Part shown: positions 1 through 8,523 of the stretch, in pieces
Layout: each line of letters begins with the position of its first letter
Numbering within the stretch: position 1 is the first letter of the stretch
NCBI GenBank assembly: GCA_947260025.1
Contig: CAMYON010000001.1
Span: 75,410 to 139,409 of the forward strand
Direction: 5' to 3'
Origin: an uncultured Gammaproteobacteria bacterium
GTDB lineage: Bacteria > Pseudomonadota > Gammaproteobacteria > GCA-001735895
DNA: 64,000 nucleotides
Made by a program: the position numbers and the translations under genes
The notes under the pieces: model-generated
What the model saw: the letters and a program-made list of their open reading frames with translations, nothing else
Database searches by the model: none
Told to the model about the DNA's origin: nothing

Positions 1-7
1 GCAGACC

Positions 8-1066
8 ATGCTCAAGCAATGCCCTTACAGCGACGAACTGCTCGAGGTGGGTTATGAACTCGGTATGTTGCTGGAGTCCGGCAAGCACTGGGCCAGCGCG
101 TTGAATCTGTATCACTGGCTGTCGAAATACGATCCGGGCCTGAGCGATTTCGTTACTCGGATCGAGGAAATACGCAGGAACCGGGAATTACTGCTCAAAC
201 TCGGCAAGACGCAGCCGGTTGCGCAGGCCGAGGAGCCGACCATTGGCCACTATCGTCTGCTGCGTAAGATAGCCAAGGGGTCCACCGCGGTGATGTACGA
301 AGCCACCGACATGCGCAGCCATAATCGCGTCGCGCTCAAGGTAATGAAATTGCGCAAGGGCGAAGCCTACGATCGCGAACGCATCGAGCACTGGCTGCAC
401 GAGGCCGAGATCGTATCGCAGCTCGACCATGACAATATCGTCAAGATTCACGATGCGGAAATGCTGGAAGACAGCGCCTATATCGCCATGGATTACATTT
501 CCGGTTACTCGATGTCGTTACGCCTGCGCAAGCGCCAGTATCTGACCGTCGGGGAATGCATCCGTATTTCCAGGGATATGCTGCGCGCGCTGGCCGTGGC
601 CCACAACCACGGCATCGTGCATGGCGATATCAAGCCCGCCAACATCATGTATGACGCGGTTAACGACACCTATATCCTGACCGATTTTGGTGCCGCCTAT
701 ACCGAAAAACGCGAGCGCAAGGGCGACAATGTTATCGTCGGTACGCCGGCCTACATGTCACCCGAGCAACTCGAGGGCAAGAAACTCGACGGTCGCTCCG
801 ACCTGTTTTCGCTGGCCGTAACGCTTTACCAGTTACTAACCGGCTACCAGCCCTTTGCCGGCAACAGCCTGCCGGAGTTGAAGAAAAACATCGTCGGTGA
901 GGAACCCGATCTGAATCATCTGACGCTGCCGGCTGGAATTACCGAGGTGATCATCAAGGCATTGCAAAAGAAAACCTATATGCGATTCGCCGATGCGCAG
1001 CAAATGCTGACCTCGGTGGAATTTTGCGAGGCGCAGTTGCGAGAGCGCATGCGGCAGCACTCGTGA
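8..1066 (+). CDS. Serine/threonine protein kinase, C-terminal part (probably truncated by window start)
   Basis: Hanks-type kinase domain from about residue 80 to 340. Visible motifs are VALK with Lys111, the catalytic loop HGDIKPANIM with Asp207 and Asn212, DFG at 226-228, and SPEQ at 251-254 in place of APE. The glycine loop is weak: AKGSTAVMY keeps only the middle glycine. The first 65 residues look like helical TPR-type sequence. No stop precedes the ATG at 8 within the window, so the true protein may start upstream. The loop reads HGD, not HRD, which suggests activation without the usual arginine contact. The target is unknown. It converges with the transporter gene 8 bp away. Confidence 0.8.
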   Translation: MLKQCPYSDELLEVGYELGMLLESGKHWASALNLYHWLSKYDPGLSDFVTRIEEIRRNRELLLKLGKTQPVAQAEEPTIGHYRLLRKIAKGSTAVMYEATDMRSHNRVALKVMKLRKGEAYDRERIEHWLHEAEIVSQLDHDNIVKIHDAEMLEDSAYIAMDYISGYSMSLRLRKRQYLTVGECIRISRDMLRALAVAHNHGIVHGDIKPANIMYDAVNDTYILTDFGAAYTEKRERKGDNVIVGTPAYMSPEQLEGKKLDGRSDLFSLAVTLYQLLTGYQPFAGNSLPELKKNIVGEEPDLNHLTLPAGITEVIIKALQKKTYMRFADAQQMLTSVEFCEAQLRERMRQHS

Positions 1067-1074
1067 AGCAGTTG

Positions 1075-1989
1075 CTACTCGGTTAGCACGGGTACCGAGT
1101 CGATGCGTTTTTTGCGTTCGCGCCATGCGATCAGCATGCCGCCCGCAACGATCAGGAATACGCCTGGAATCAACTTCTCGAAGGGGGCTTCGTCGAAGAA
1201 GGCCCAGCCCAGCACGAAGGCGAAAGGAATTCCAAAATACTCGTAGGGAGACAGGCTGGCGGGTTTCGCTAGCCGATAAGCGCTGATCAGTCCCAGCACC
1301 GCAAAACCACCCACCATGCCCATGGCAAGCAGCAGCAGCCAGTCCTCCGCGCTGGCCACGGGCTGGTACCCGGTAGTAGCGAACAGGATCCCGAGGGCAC
1401 CGAGCAGGGCACCGATCGAGGCGTACATGTTGATCAGTGCGGTGGGTACGTGGTCATCCATCAGTCGCACGCAAACGGTGGACAACGAGTAGCCGAAGGC
1501 GGCGCCGATTGGCAGCAGGCTGTAGGGGGTAAACACCTCGGTGCCCGGTGCCATAATCATCAACACGCCGAGAAATCCGACCAGCACCGCGAGCCAGCGC
1601 CAGACGCCAACGTGATGCCTGAGGATCGGTACCGACAGCATCGTAATCAGTACCGGGCTGATATAGGTCAGCGTGGAAGCGGTCGCCAGCTCCATTTTGG
1701 TAATCGACAGGTAGAAGCAGAATTGCGCCATCGCGATGAAAAATCCGCGTACCAGGCCGAGGCGCCACTGGCGGATGGCGAGTTTTCTGCCGCGGGCGTG
1801 CCAGTCCCGCGCCAGCACCAGTACCAGCAGGCTTGGAATCAGTCCGAATATATTGCGAAAGGTTGCCAGTTGCTGCACCGGGTAGCGATCTCCGAGATAC
1901 TTGATGATGACGCCCTGCAGGTCGAACAGCAGTATTGCGAGCAGGATATAGATGACTGCGCGCGCAAAGTGGCTGGGGGCAGGTAGCAT
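1075..1989 (-). CDS. EamA/DMT-family inner-membrane transporter
   Basis: 304 residues with about ten hydrophobic segments in two homologous halves, the layout of the drug/metabolite transporter superfamily (two EamA domains). The first helix (ILLAILLFDLQGVIIKYL) and the ATASTLTYISPVLITMLSVP segment at the end of repeat one are typical. Family members export metabolites or small drugs; the substrate cannot be told from sequence. It is a single gene convergent with the kinase and divergent from carA, with about 205 bp to the carA start. Confidence 0.85.
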   Translation of the reverse strand: MLPAPSHFARAVIYILLAILLFDLQGVIIKYLGDRYPVQQLATFRNIFGLIPSLLVLVLARDWHARGRKLAIRQWRLGLVRGFFIAMAQFCFYLSITKMELATASTLTYISPVLITMLSVPILRHHVGVWRWLAVLVGFLGVLMIMAPGTEVFTPYSLLPIGAAFGYSLSTVCVRLMDDHVPTALINMYASIGALLGALGILFATTGYQPVASAEDWLLLLAMGMVGGFAVLGLISAYRLAKPASLSPYEYFGIPFAFVLGWAFFDEAPFEKLIPGVFLIVAGGMLIAWRERKKRIDSVPVLTE

Positions 1990-2025
1990 TCAGGAATCTC
2001 GACGGATGGGTGCGGTCGGCATAAT

Positions 2026-2054
2026 TTAGCAAATTTTTTCAGCAAGCATAGACT
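2026..2054 (+). promoter_or_regulatory. Possible sigma70 promoter for carAB
   Basis: TTAGCA (2026-2031) and TAGACT (2049-2054) are separated by 17 bp. Each matches four of six consensus positions. It is the best-placed candidate upstream of the carA leader, but the match is modest and it was found by eye only. Confidence 0.3.
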
Positions 2055-2130
2055 CATTGCGGCAATAGTCATACAATGCGCCTTCAAGAAGATGCTGCCT
2101 CCGCGGTGTTATCGCTTAGTGAATTACTCG

Positions 2131-2161
2131 ATGGGAAGAACCGGCGGTTCCTCCCATTTTT
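2131..2161 (+). terminator. Terminator-like hairpin in the carAB leader (candidate attenuator)
   Basis: Arms 2131-2141 and 2147-2157 pair with one A-C mismatch, and five T follow (2157-2161). It sits 34 bp before the carA GTG start. No plus-strand gene lies just upstream for it to end, since the transporter gene points the other way. An attenuator of the carAB transcript is therefore the simplest reading. Control by pyrimidines or arginine is an inference from what carAB does. Confidence 0.5.
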
Positions 2162-2194
2162 GTGCGCGCGCATTTTTTTGAAACCGGAGTTTAT

Positions 2195-3340
2195 GTGCCC
2201 AAAACAGCAATACTAGTCCTGCAGGACGGAACCGTTTTTAACGGCAGTTCGATCGGCGCCGACGGGATATCCAGCGGCGAGGTGGTGTTCAATACCGCGA
2301 TGACGGGGTATCAGGAAATTCTTACCGACCCTTCCTATTGCCAGCAGTTGATAACCCTGACCTATCCTCATATCGGTAATACCGGTGTCAACCAGGAAGA
2401 CGAAGAGGCGACCCAAATCCACGCCAGCGGCCTGATCATTCGCGACCTGCCACTGCGTGCGAGTAACTGGCGCAGCGAGGGCAGTTTGCAGGACTACCTC
2501 GAGCGACGCAGCGTCGTCGCCATCGCCGATATCGATACCCGTAAGCTGACCCGCCTGTTGCGAGACGGGGGCGCGCAGTCGGGAGCAATTATGGCGGGAG
2601 ATGATGTTTCCGCAGAGACAGCGCTCGCGGCGGCCCGGGAATACGGCGGACTGGCCGGTCTCGACCTGGCGCAGGTAGTGTCGGTTCGGGAACCCTATCC
2701 CTGGACGCAGTCGACCTGGTCGATCGAATCCGGATATCGTGACAATAGCGATACGCCCCATCATGTAGTTGCCTATGACTACGGCATCAAGAAAAACATT
2801 CTCTGCATGCTGGCCGAGCGCGGCGCCCGGGTCACCGTGGTGCCGGCCACAACGCCGGCCGAGGAAGTGCTGGCGATGGATCCGGACGGCATCTTCCTGT
2901 CCAACGGGCCGGGTGATCCAGAGCCCTGCGATTACGCGATTGCGGCCATCGCCAGGATACTGGAAACCGAGATCCCGGTGTTCGGGATCTGCCTCGGGCA
3001 CCAGTTGCTGGCACTGGCGAGCGGTGCCAGCACCATCAAAATGAAATTTGGCCATCATGGCGCCAATCATCCGGTGCAGGACCTGGAGAGCGGGGTGGTT
3101 ATGATCACCAGCCAGAATCACGGTTTTGCGGTTGACGAGGCCAGCCTGCCGCAGTGCCTGCAGGCGACGCATCGGTCGCTGTTCGACGGCAGCCTGCAGG
3201 CGGTGCAGCGCACCGACAAGCCGGCATTCGGTTTCCAGGGTCATCCCGAGGCCAGTCCGGGACCGCATGATGTTGCCCCGATGTTCGACCGCTTCTTCGA
3301 ATTAATTGCGACTTACAAGGGTCGCCAGGGAGCAGCCTGA
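2195..3340 (+). CDS. carA: Carbamoyl-phosphate synthase small (glutaminase) subunit
   Basis: Hydrolyses glutamine and channels ammonia to CarB for carbamoyl phosphate, a precursor of arginine and pyrimidines. An N-terminal CPSase small-chain domain is followed by a class I glutamine amidotransferase domain. The nucleophile Cys266 lies in GICLGHQ, and the HPEASPGP motif completes the triad. I chose the GTG at 2195 because GGAG (2186-2189) lies 5 bp upstream and the protein then begins [16 protein letters not shown] like its homologues, giving 381 residues. An earlier in-frame GTG at 2162 has no ribosome site. The stop overlaps the carB ATG by one base (TGATG), indicating tight coupling. Confidence 0.97.
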   Translation: MPKTAILVLQDGTVFNGSSIGADGISSGEVVFNTAMTGYQEILTDPSYCQQLITLTYPHIGNTGVNQEDEEATQIHASGLIIRDLPLRASNWRSEGSLQDYLERRSVVAIADIDTRKLTRLLRDGGAQSGAIMAGDDVSAETALAAAREYGGLAGLDLAQVVSVREPYPWTQSTWSIESGYRDNSDTPHHVVAYDYGIKKNILCMLAERGARVTVVPATTPAEEVLAMDPDGIFLSNGPGDPEPCDYAIAAIARILETEIPVFGICLGHQLLALASGASTIKMKFGHHGANHPVQDLESGVVMITSQNHGFAVDEASLPQCLQATHRSLFDGSLQAVQRTDKPAFGFQGHPEASPGPHDVAPMFDRFFELIATYKGRQGAA

Positions 3341-6300
3341 TGCCGCGTAGACAGGATATAAAGTCGGTATTGATTATTGGCGCGGGACCGATAGTGATCG
3401 GTCAGGCCTGCGAGTTCGACTATTCCGGCGCCCAGGCCTGCAAGGCCCTCAAGGAAGAAGGCTTGCGCGTGGTGTTGATAAATTCCAATCCGGCGACCAT
3501 CATGACCGATCCGGATACCGCGGACGCGGTCTATATCGAACCCATTCACTGGACCGCGGTCGAGAAGATTATCGCCAAGGAACGCCCCGACGTGCTGCTG
3601 CCCACCATGGGCGGGCAGACCGCGCTCAACTGCGCCCTCGACCTGGTGCGCGAAGGCGTGCTGGAAAAATACGGTGTGGAAATGATCGGCGCCACGCGCG
3701 AAGCCATCGATATGGCCGAGGACCGAGAGCAGTTTCGCGTTGCCATGACCGAGATAGGATTGAAGACACCGAAGGCTTTCATCGCCCACAGCCTCGAGGA
3801 AGCCTGGCAGGGACAATCGCAAATCGGCTTCCCGGTCATCATCCGTCCATCCTTTACCATGGGCGGCAGCGGCGGCGGTATTGCCTACAACCGCGAAGAA
3901 TTCGACGATATCATCCGTCGCGGCCTCGACCTGTCGCCAACCACCGAGGTGCTGATCGAAACCTCGGTGCTCGGCTGGAAAGAATTCGAGATGGAGGTGG
4001 TGCGCGACAGGAACGACAACTGCATCATTATTTGTTCGATCGAAAATCTCGATCCAATGGGCGTGCACACCGGCGATTCCATTACCGTGGCGCCGGCACA
4101 GACCCTGACCGATAAAGAGTACCAGATCATGCGCAACGCCTCGCTCGCCGTGCTGCGCAAGATCGGCGTCGAGACCGGGGGATCTAACGTGCAGTTCGCG
4201 ATCAACCCGGAAGACGGTGAAATGATCATCATCGAGATGAATCCGCGGGTATCGCGTTCCTCGGCGCTGGCTTCCAAGGCCACCGGCTTTCCGATCGCCA
4301 AGGTCGCCGCCAAGCTGGCGGTCGGCTACACCCTGGACGAATTGCAGAATGACATAACCGGCGGCGCTACCCCGGCGTCCTTCGAACCCAGCATCGATTA
4401 CGTGGTCACCAAGATTCCCCGCTTTACTTTCGAGAAATTCCCGCAGGCGGACAATCGCCTGTCGACCCAGATGAAATCGGTTGGCGAAGTCATGGCGATC
4501 GGGCGTAACTTCCAGGAGTCTTTTCACAAGGCCTTACGCGGTCTCGAGATCGGCGTTCACGGTCTCGACCCGATTGTCGATCAGGCGACCGACCCCCAGG
4601 AACTCGAGGACTTGTATCGTACCGAGTTGCGTCTGCCGGGCGCAAAACGGATCTGGTACGTCGCCGACGCGTTTCGCTCGGGTTACAGTCTCGAGCAGAT
4701 ATTCGAACAAACCGCGATCGATCCATGGTTCCTGGTGCAGATAGAAGAACTGGTGCAAATCGAGCAGGATCTCGCCGGCCGCAGCCTCGAGGCGCTGGAT
4801 GCCGCGCAAATTCGAACACTGAAGCGCAAGGGATTCTCGGATTACCGTCTTGCCGGGCTGCTCGACAGCGACGAATCCAGTTTTGCGACGCGCCGCCGGG
4901 AACTGGGCGTGCGGCCGATTTACAAGCGAGTCGATACCTGTGCCGCGGAATTCGCGTCGAGCACTGCATACCTGTATTCGAGCTATGACGACGAGTGTGA
5001 AGCGCAACCGACCGACCGCGACAAGATCGTCGTGCTGGGCGGGGGCCCCAACCGTATCGGCCAGGGGATCGAGTTCGATTACTGCTGTGTGCACGCGGCC
5101 CTGGCAATGCGGGAAGACGGTTACGAAACGATCATGATCAACTGTAATCCCGAAACCGTGTCCACCGATTACGATACATCGGATCGGCTGTATTTCGAAC
5201 CACTGACCTACGAGGACGTGCTCGAAATCATTCATCTGGAAAAACCCAAGGGCGTGATAGTGCAGTTTGGAGGCCAGACGCCGCTGAACCTGGCGCGCGC
5301 CCTCGAAGCCGCCGGCGTACCGATCATTGGTACCACGCCCGATTCGATCGACCTGGCCGAGGACCGCGAGCGTTTTCAGCAAATGATCCAGGGTCTGAAC
5401 CTGCTGCAGCCGCCCAATCAGATCGCCTTCGACGTCGAGTCAGCTGCGCAGCTTGCCGAGCAGGTTGGCTTCCCACTGGTGGTGCGCCCATCTTACGTGC
5501 TGGGCGGCCGCGCGATGGAAATTGTCTACGATCAGGATGACCTGGCGCGTTACATGGCCGAGGCGGTCAAGATAACCCGGGATTCTCCGGTGTTGCTGGA
5601 TCGTTTTCTCGACGAAGCGGTCGAGGTCGACGTCGATGCAATCTGTGACGGGGAACAGGTGCTGATCGGTGGTTTGATGGAGCATATCGAGCAGGCCGGG
5701 GTGCATTCCGGCGACTCGGCCTGTTCGCTGCCGCCGTATACGCTGTCGGCCGAAATACAGCAGCGCCTGTGTGACCAGGTAGGCGATATGGCGCGCGCAC
5801 TCAAGGTTGTCGGATTAATGAATACCCAGTTTGCGATCAAGGGTGACGAGGTTTATATCCTCGAGGTCAATCCACGCGCATCGCGCACCGTACCCTTCGT
5901 TTCCAAGGCCACTGGCGTTCCGCTGGCCAAGGTTGCCGCGCGCTGTATGGTCGGGCAAAGCCTCGAGCAGCAGGGCCGCATCGAGCAGGTGGTGCCGGAA
6001 TTCGTATCCGTCAAGGAATCGGTATTTCCATTTGCCAAGTTTCAGGGTGTCGACCCGATTCTCGGTCCCGAGATGAAGTCCACGGGCGAGGTAATGGGTA
6101 TCGGGCAAACCTTCGCGGAAGCTTACGCCAAGGGCATGCTGGCCTCTGGCGCGAAAATTCCGAAACCCGGGATCGCTTTCCTCAGCGTGCGCGAAACCGA
6201 CAAGAAGGCGGTAGTCGAACTGGCCCGCGAGTTACACGACAAGGGCTTCAAGCTGGTCGCTACCGGCGGTACCGCCAAGATTATTCGCGCCGGCGGGATC

Positions 6301-6552
6301 GAGTGCCAACATGTCAACAAGGTCAAGGAAGGACGTCCGCACGTGGTCGATATGATCAAGAATGGCGAAATCGCGTTGATCGTCAATACCACCGAGGGGC
6401 GCTCGGCCATCGCCGATTCGTATACCATTCGGCGTGAGGCAATCATGCACTCGGTGTGCTATACCACGACCATGGCTGGCGGCAAGGCGACCTGCCAGGC
6501 CATGTCACACCGTGAAATCAAAGAAGTATATTGCTTACAATCGTTACATTAG
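3340..6552 (+). CDS. carB: Carbamoyl-phosphate synthase large subunit
   Basis: 1070 residues, full length for the family. Two homologous ATP-grasp halves form carboxyphosphate and then carbamoyl phosphate. Each half starts with a pre-ATP-grasp motif: [19 protein letters not shown] near residue 12 and [20 protein letters not shown] near 563. The C-terminal 130 residues form the MGS-like allosteric domain, where UMP and ornithine act in E. coli. It is translationally coupled to carA, and greA follows 12 bp downstream, so the three genes are probably cotranscribed. Confidence 0.97.
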   Translation: MPRRQDIKSVLIIGAGPIVIGQACEFDYSGAQACKALKEEGLRVVLINSNPATIMTDPDTADAVYIEPIHWTAVEKIIAKERPDVLLPTMGGQTALNCALDLVREGVLEKYGVEMIGATREAIDMAEDREQFRVAMTEIGLKTPKAFIAHSLEEAWQGQSQIGFPVIIRPSFTMGGSGGGIAYNREEFDDIIRRGLDLSPTTEVLIETSVLGWKEFEMEVVRDRNDNCIIICSIENLDPMGVHTGDSITVAPAQTLTDKEYQIMRNASLAVLRKIGVETGGSNVQFAINPEDGEMIIIEMNPRVSRSSALASKATGFPIAKVAAKLAVGYTLDELQNDITGGATPASFEPSIDYVVTKIPRFTFEKFPQADNRLSTQMKSVGEVMAIGRNFQESFHKALRGLEIGVHGLDPIVDQATDPQELEDLYRTELRLPGAKRIWYVADAFRSGYSLEQIFEQTAIDPWFLVQIEELVQIEQDLAGRSLEALDAAQIRTLKRKGFSDYRLAGLLDSDESSFATRRRELGVRPIYKRVDTCAAEFASSTAYLYSSYDDECEAQPTDRDKIVVLGGGPNRIGQGIEFDYCCVHAALAMREDGYETIMINCNPETVSTDYDTSDRLYFEPLTYEDVLEIIHLEKPKGVIVQFGGQTPLNLARALEAAGVPIIGTTPDSIDLAEDRERFQQMIQGLNLLQPPNQIAFDVESAAQLAEQVGFPLVVRPSYVLGGRAMEIVYDQDDLARYMAEAVKITRDSPVLLDRFLDEAVEVDVDAICDGEQVLIGGLMEHIEQAGVHSGDSACSLPPYTLSAEIQQRLCDQVGDMARALKVVGLMNTQFAIKGDEVYILEVNPRASRTVPFVSKATGVPLAKVAARCMVGQSLEQQGRIEQVVPEFVSVKESVFPFAKFQGVDPILGPEMKSTGEVMGIGQTFAEAYAKGMLASGAKIPKPGIAFLSVRETDKKAVVELARELHDKGFKLVATGGTAKIIRAGGIECQHVNKVKEGRPHVVDMIKNGEIALIVNTTEGRSAIADSYTIRREAIMHSVCYTTTMAGGKATCQAMSHREIKEVYCLQSLH

Positions 6553-6564
6553 GCGACAGATACC

Positions 6565-7041
6565 ATGAATCAGATACCGCTGACGGCCGCCGGCGCAGAA
6601 AGGCTAAAACTCGAACTCAAGCAATTGAAATCGGTCAAGCGTCCGGCCGTGATCGAGGCGATTGCGACCGCCAGGGATCACGGCGACCTGAAGGAAAACG
6701 CCGAGTACCATGCTGCGCGCGAAGAGCAGGGCTTTATCGAGGGTCGCATCGCGGAACTGGAAGCGGCGCTGTCTAATGCGCAGATTATCGACGTCACCCA
6801 GCTCAACGTCAGCGATCGCGTGGTTTTTGGCTGTACGGTGGAACTGCTCGATGTCGCAACCGATAAGGAAGTCAGCTACCAGATAGTCGGCGACATCGAG
6901 GCCGATATCAACTACAAGCGGATCGCCATCAGTTCGCCCATCGCGCGCGCATTGATCGGCAAGGAAACTGGCGACGAGGCAATCGTCGACGCCCCGGGCG
7001 GCACCATGGAATACGTCATCGCCGGCGTCGAGTACAAATAA
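6565..7041 (+). CDS. greA: Transcription elongation factor GreA
   Basis: 158 residues, the normal length. An N-terminal antiparallel coiled coil (about 1-75) carries the conserved segment [23 protein letters not shown] with its acidic tip. The C-terminal FKBP-like domain ends in the typical [17 protein letters not shown]. GreA enters the RNA polymerase secondary channel and stimulates cleavage of backtracked RNA. The carB-greA order is common in gammaproteobacteria. Confidence 0.97.
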   Translation: MNQIPLTAAGAERLKLELKQLKSVKRPAVIEAIATARDHGDLKENAEYHAAREEQGFIEGRIAELEAALSNAQIIDVTQLNVSDRVVFGCTVELLDVATDKEVSYQIVGDIEADINYKRIAISSPIARALIGKETGDEAIVDAPGGTMEYVIAGVEYK

Positions 7042-7078
7042 CGTCCGTCCTGATTACCTTACTTTTCGTGAAATTACG

Positions 7079-7201
7079 GTCCCTTCGACGGCGCGGCCGT
7101 TGTAAATGTTTTTCGGGAACGCCGTGAATACATCCATGTAGGCTGGCGTGCGACATCCCTGTCGCACAGCCTCCCGAAAAACATTTACAACGCCCACGCC
7201 T
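7079..7201 (+). repeat. Palindromic intergenic element, unit A
   Basis: A 123-bp unit with a 20-bp flank (7079-7098), a perfect 20-bp outer stem (7099-7118 with 7172-7191) and a 10-bp right flank (7192-7201). The 53-nt centre (7119-7171) holds hairpin 1 (7121-7143, GCC/GGC closing) and hairpin 2 (7145-7171, ten pairs with a bulged A, loop ATCCCT). Together they fold as a three-way junction. A second copy in opposite orientation lies at 7281-7403. It resembles intergenic repeats of marine gammaproteobacteria with CATCC[AC]TGTAGGCT cores, as I recall them; no search was run. Confidence 0.85.
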
Positions 7202-7280
7202 TAGCAATACTCGAGCCTGCAATATGTTCGATGTAACTGGTTTAGTCGAGGCAACTAACCTTAACGTCTGGCTATATGAG

Positions 7281-7403
7281 AGGCGTGGGCATCGGTGCTC
7301 TTTTGCGGGACGCTGCGCAACAGGGATGTTGCGCGCGAGGCTACAGGGACGTATTTACGCCGTTCCCGCAAAAGAGCACCGATGACCGCGCCGTCGAAGG
7401 GAC
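7281..7403 (-). repeat. Palindromic intergenic element, unit B (inverted copy of unit A)
   Basis: The same 123-bp architecture on the opposite strand. Flank 7384-7403 is 19/20 identical to unit A and flank 7281-7290 is 10/10. The 20-bp outer stem (7291-7310 with 7364-7383) is perfect although it differs from the unit A stem at eight positions. Hairpin 2 is 7311-7337 and hairpin 1 is 7339-7361. The centre is about 80% identical to unit A. The two units enclose a 79-bp unique spacer (7202-7280). The whole gap between greA and yhbY (7042-7447) contains no gene I can support. Confidence 0.85.
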
Positions 7404-7447
7404 TTGCGAACCAAGGACGGTGCCGGGAGGAAGAAATTTTTGCCGGG

Positions 7448-7756
7448 TCAGGCGGCGATTATTGGGGCGAAGCGGTTGGTTTCGCTGTTGGGGCGGTAAA
7501 TGACGATAACACTGCCAATGGTTTCGACCAGGGCCGCGTGGTGATGGTCGCAGATCAGGTTCGCGAGTTCTCGCTTGCCGGGCTTGTCGAGGGCTGGAAT
7601 GCGCAGTTTAAGCAGTTCGTGATGGTCGAGCGCCGTATCGATTTCATGGTGCAGGTTTTCGGACAATCCTTTTTGGCCTATGATGACTACCGGCTTAAGT
7701 TTGAGCCGATGGCCCTCGGCGCGTAGCCGTTTGATTTGTCCACTGGATAATTCCAT
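7448..7756 (-). CDS. yhbY: CRS1/YhbY-type RNA-binding protein
   Basis: 102 residues from the ATG at 7756. The frame stays open upstream to 7819, but those 21 residues (MTLFDCFAVVTCALSIILRIS) are not conserved-looking and overlap rlmE. The product begins MELSSGQIKRLRAEGHRLKLKPVVIIGQKGLSENL, the YhbY/KH-like fold with its GxxG-type loop. YhbY binds pre-50S ribosomal RNA in E. coli. It is divergent from rlmE with a 56-bp gap when rlmE starts at 7813, the usual arrangement for this pair. Confidence 0.92.
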   Translation of the reverse strand: MELSSGQIKRLRAEGHRLKLKPVVIIGQKGLSENLHHEIDTALDHHELLKLRIPALDKPGKRELANLICDHHHAALVETIGSVIVIYRPNSETNRFAPIIAA

Positions 7757-7812
7757 AGAGATGCGCAGGATAATAGAAAGCGCGCATGTTACCACAGCGA
7801 AGCAATCGAAAA

Positions 7813-8430
7813 GTGTCACGATCGAAATCCAGTAAGCGCTGGCTGCAGGAGCATCACCAGGATGCCTACGTGCTGAAAGCCCGGGAACAGGGTTACCGTT
7901 CGCGTGCGGTGTTCAAGCTCGATGAAATCCAGCAAAAGGATCACGTCCTCAAGCCCGGGCAGTTCGTGCTCGATCTCGGTGCAGCGCCGGGCGGCTGGAG
8001 TGAATACGCGATTCACGCGGTGGGCACCAGCGGCCGGGTAATCGCGGTTGATCTGTTGCCGATGGAGCCAGTCGCCGGGGTCGAGTTTTTGCAGGGAGAT
8101 TTCACCGAGCAGCAAGTGCTTGATCAAATTCTTGCCCTGGCCGACGGGCGGAAATTCGACCTTGTATTATCGGATATGGCCCCCAATTTGAGCGGTATGC
8201 AAAGCGTGGATCAGCCGAGGGCGATATATCTCGCCGAACTAGCATTCGATCTTGCCAGGGAATTCCTGGCTCCCGGAGGCGTATTTATCGTGAAACTTTT
8301 CCAGGGCGAGGGGTTCGAAGATCTGATAGCAGGCTTTCGACGTACCTTTGTTACAGTCAAATTCCGCAAGCCGGACGCATCGAGGTCACGTTCCAGCGAA
8401 ATTTATGCGGTTTGCAGCGGTCTTAGATAG
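7813..8430 (+). CDS. rlmE: 23S rRNA (uridine-2'-O-)-methyltransferase RlmE (FtsJ/RrmJ)
   Basis: Methylates the 2'-O of U2552 in the 23S A-loop. The SAM site VLDLGAAPGGWSEYA and the catalytic set are visible: Lys in VFKLDEIQ, Asp in LSDMAPN, Lys in FIVKLFQGEGFE and Glu in SRSSEIYAV. I prefer the GTG at 7813 (SRSKSSKRWLQEHHQDAY), which matches the usual N-terminus. The ATG at 7786 would add nine residues and cannot be excluded. ftsH follows after 93 bp, the conserved rlmE-ftsH order. Confidence 0.95.
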   Translation: MSRSKSSKRWLQEHHQDAYVLKAREQGYRSRAVFKLDEIQQKDHVLKPGQFVLDLGAAPGGWSEYAIHAVGTSGRVIAVDLLPMEPVAGVEFLQGDFTEQQVLDQILALADGRKFDLVLSDMAPNLSGMQSVDQPRAIYLAELAFDLAREFLAPGGVFIVKLFQGEGFEDLIAGFRRTFVTVKFRKPDASRSRSSEIYAVCSGLR

Positions 8431-8523
8431 GCTCAGGCGCGGAAAATACGCTAGTATCTGGGTTTAAAGACAGTAAAATGATTCTCGGAACAGGCATTAG
8501 TTGAAGCCAAGACAGGTGTAATA

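Noticed and set aside
2076-2216. A true carA leader peptide gene
   Set aside because: The frame lacks a ribosome-binding site and its conservation is untested. Kept only as part of the attenuator finding.
3313-4527. 404-codon open frame opposite carB, with similar long frames opposite carA (2213-3268), folP/glmM (11167-12273) and infB (30996-32333)
   Set aside because: All lie fully or almost fully opposite well-identified genes, with no protein family features or ribosome sites.
7276-7726. Small plus-strand open frames over the palindromic unit B and yhbY
   Set aside because: Their translations follow the palindrome and the antisense of yhbY, with no family features.
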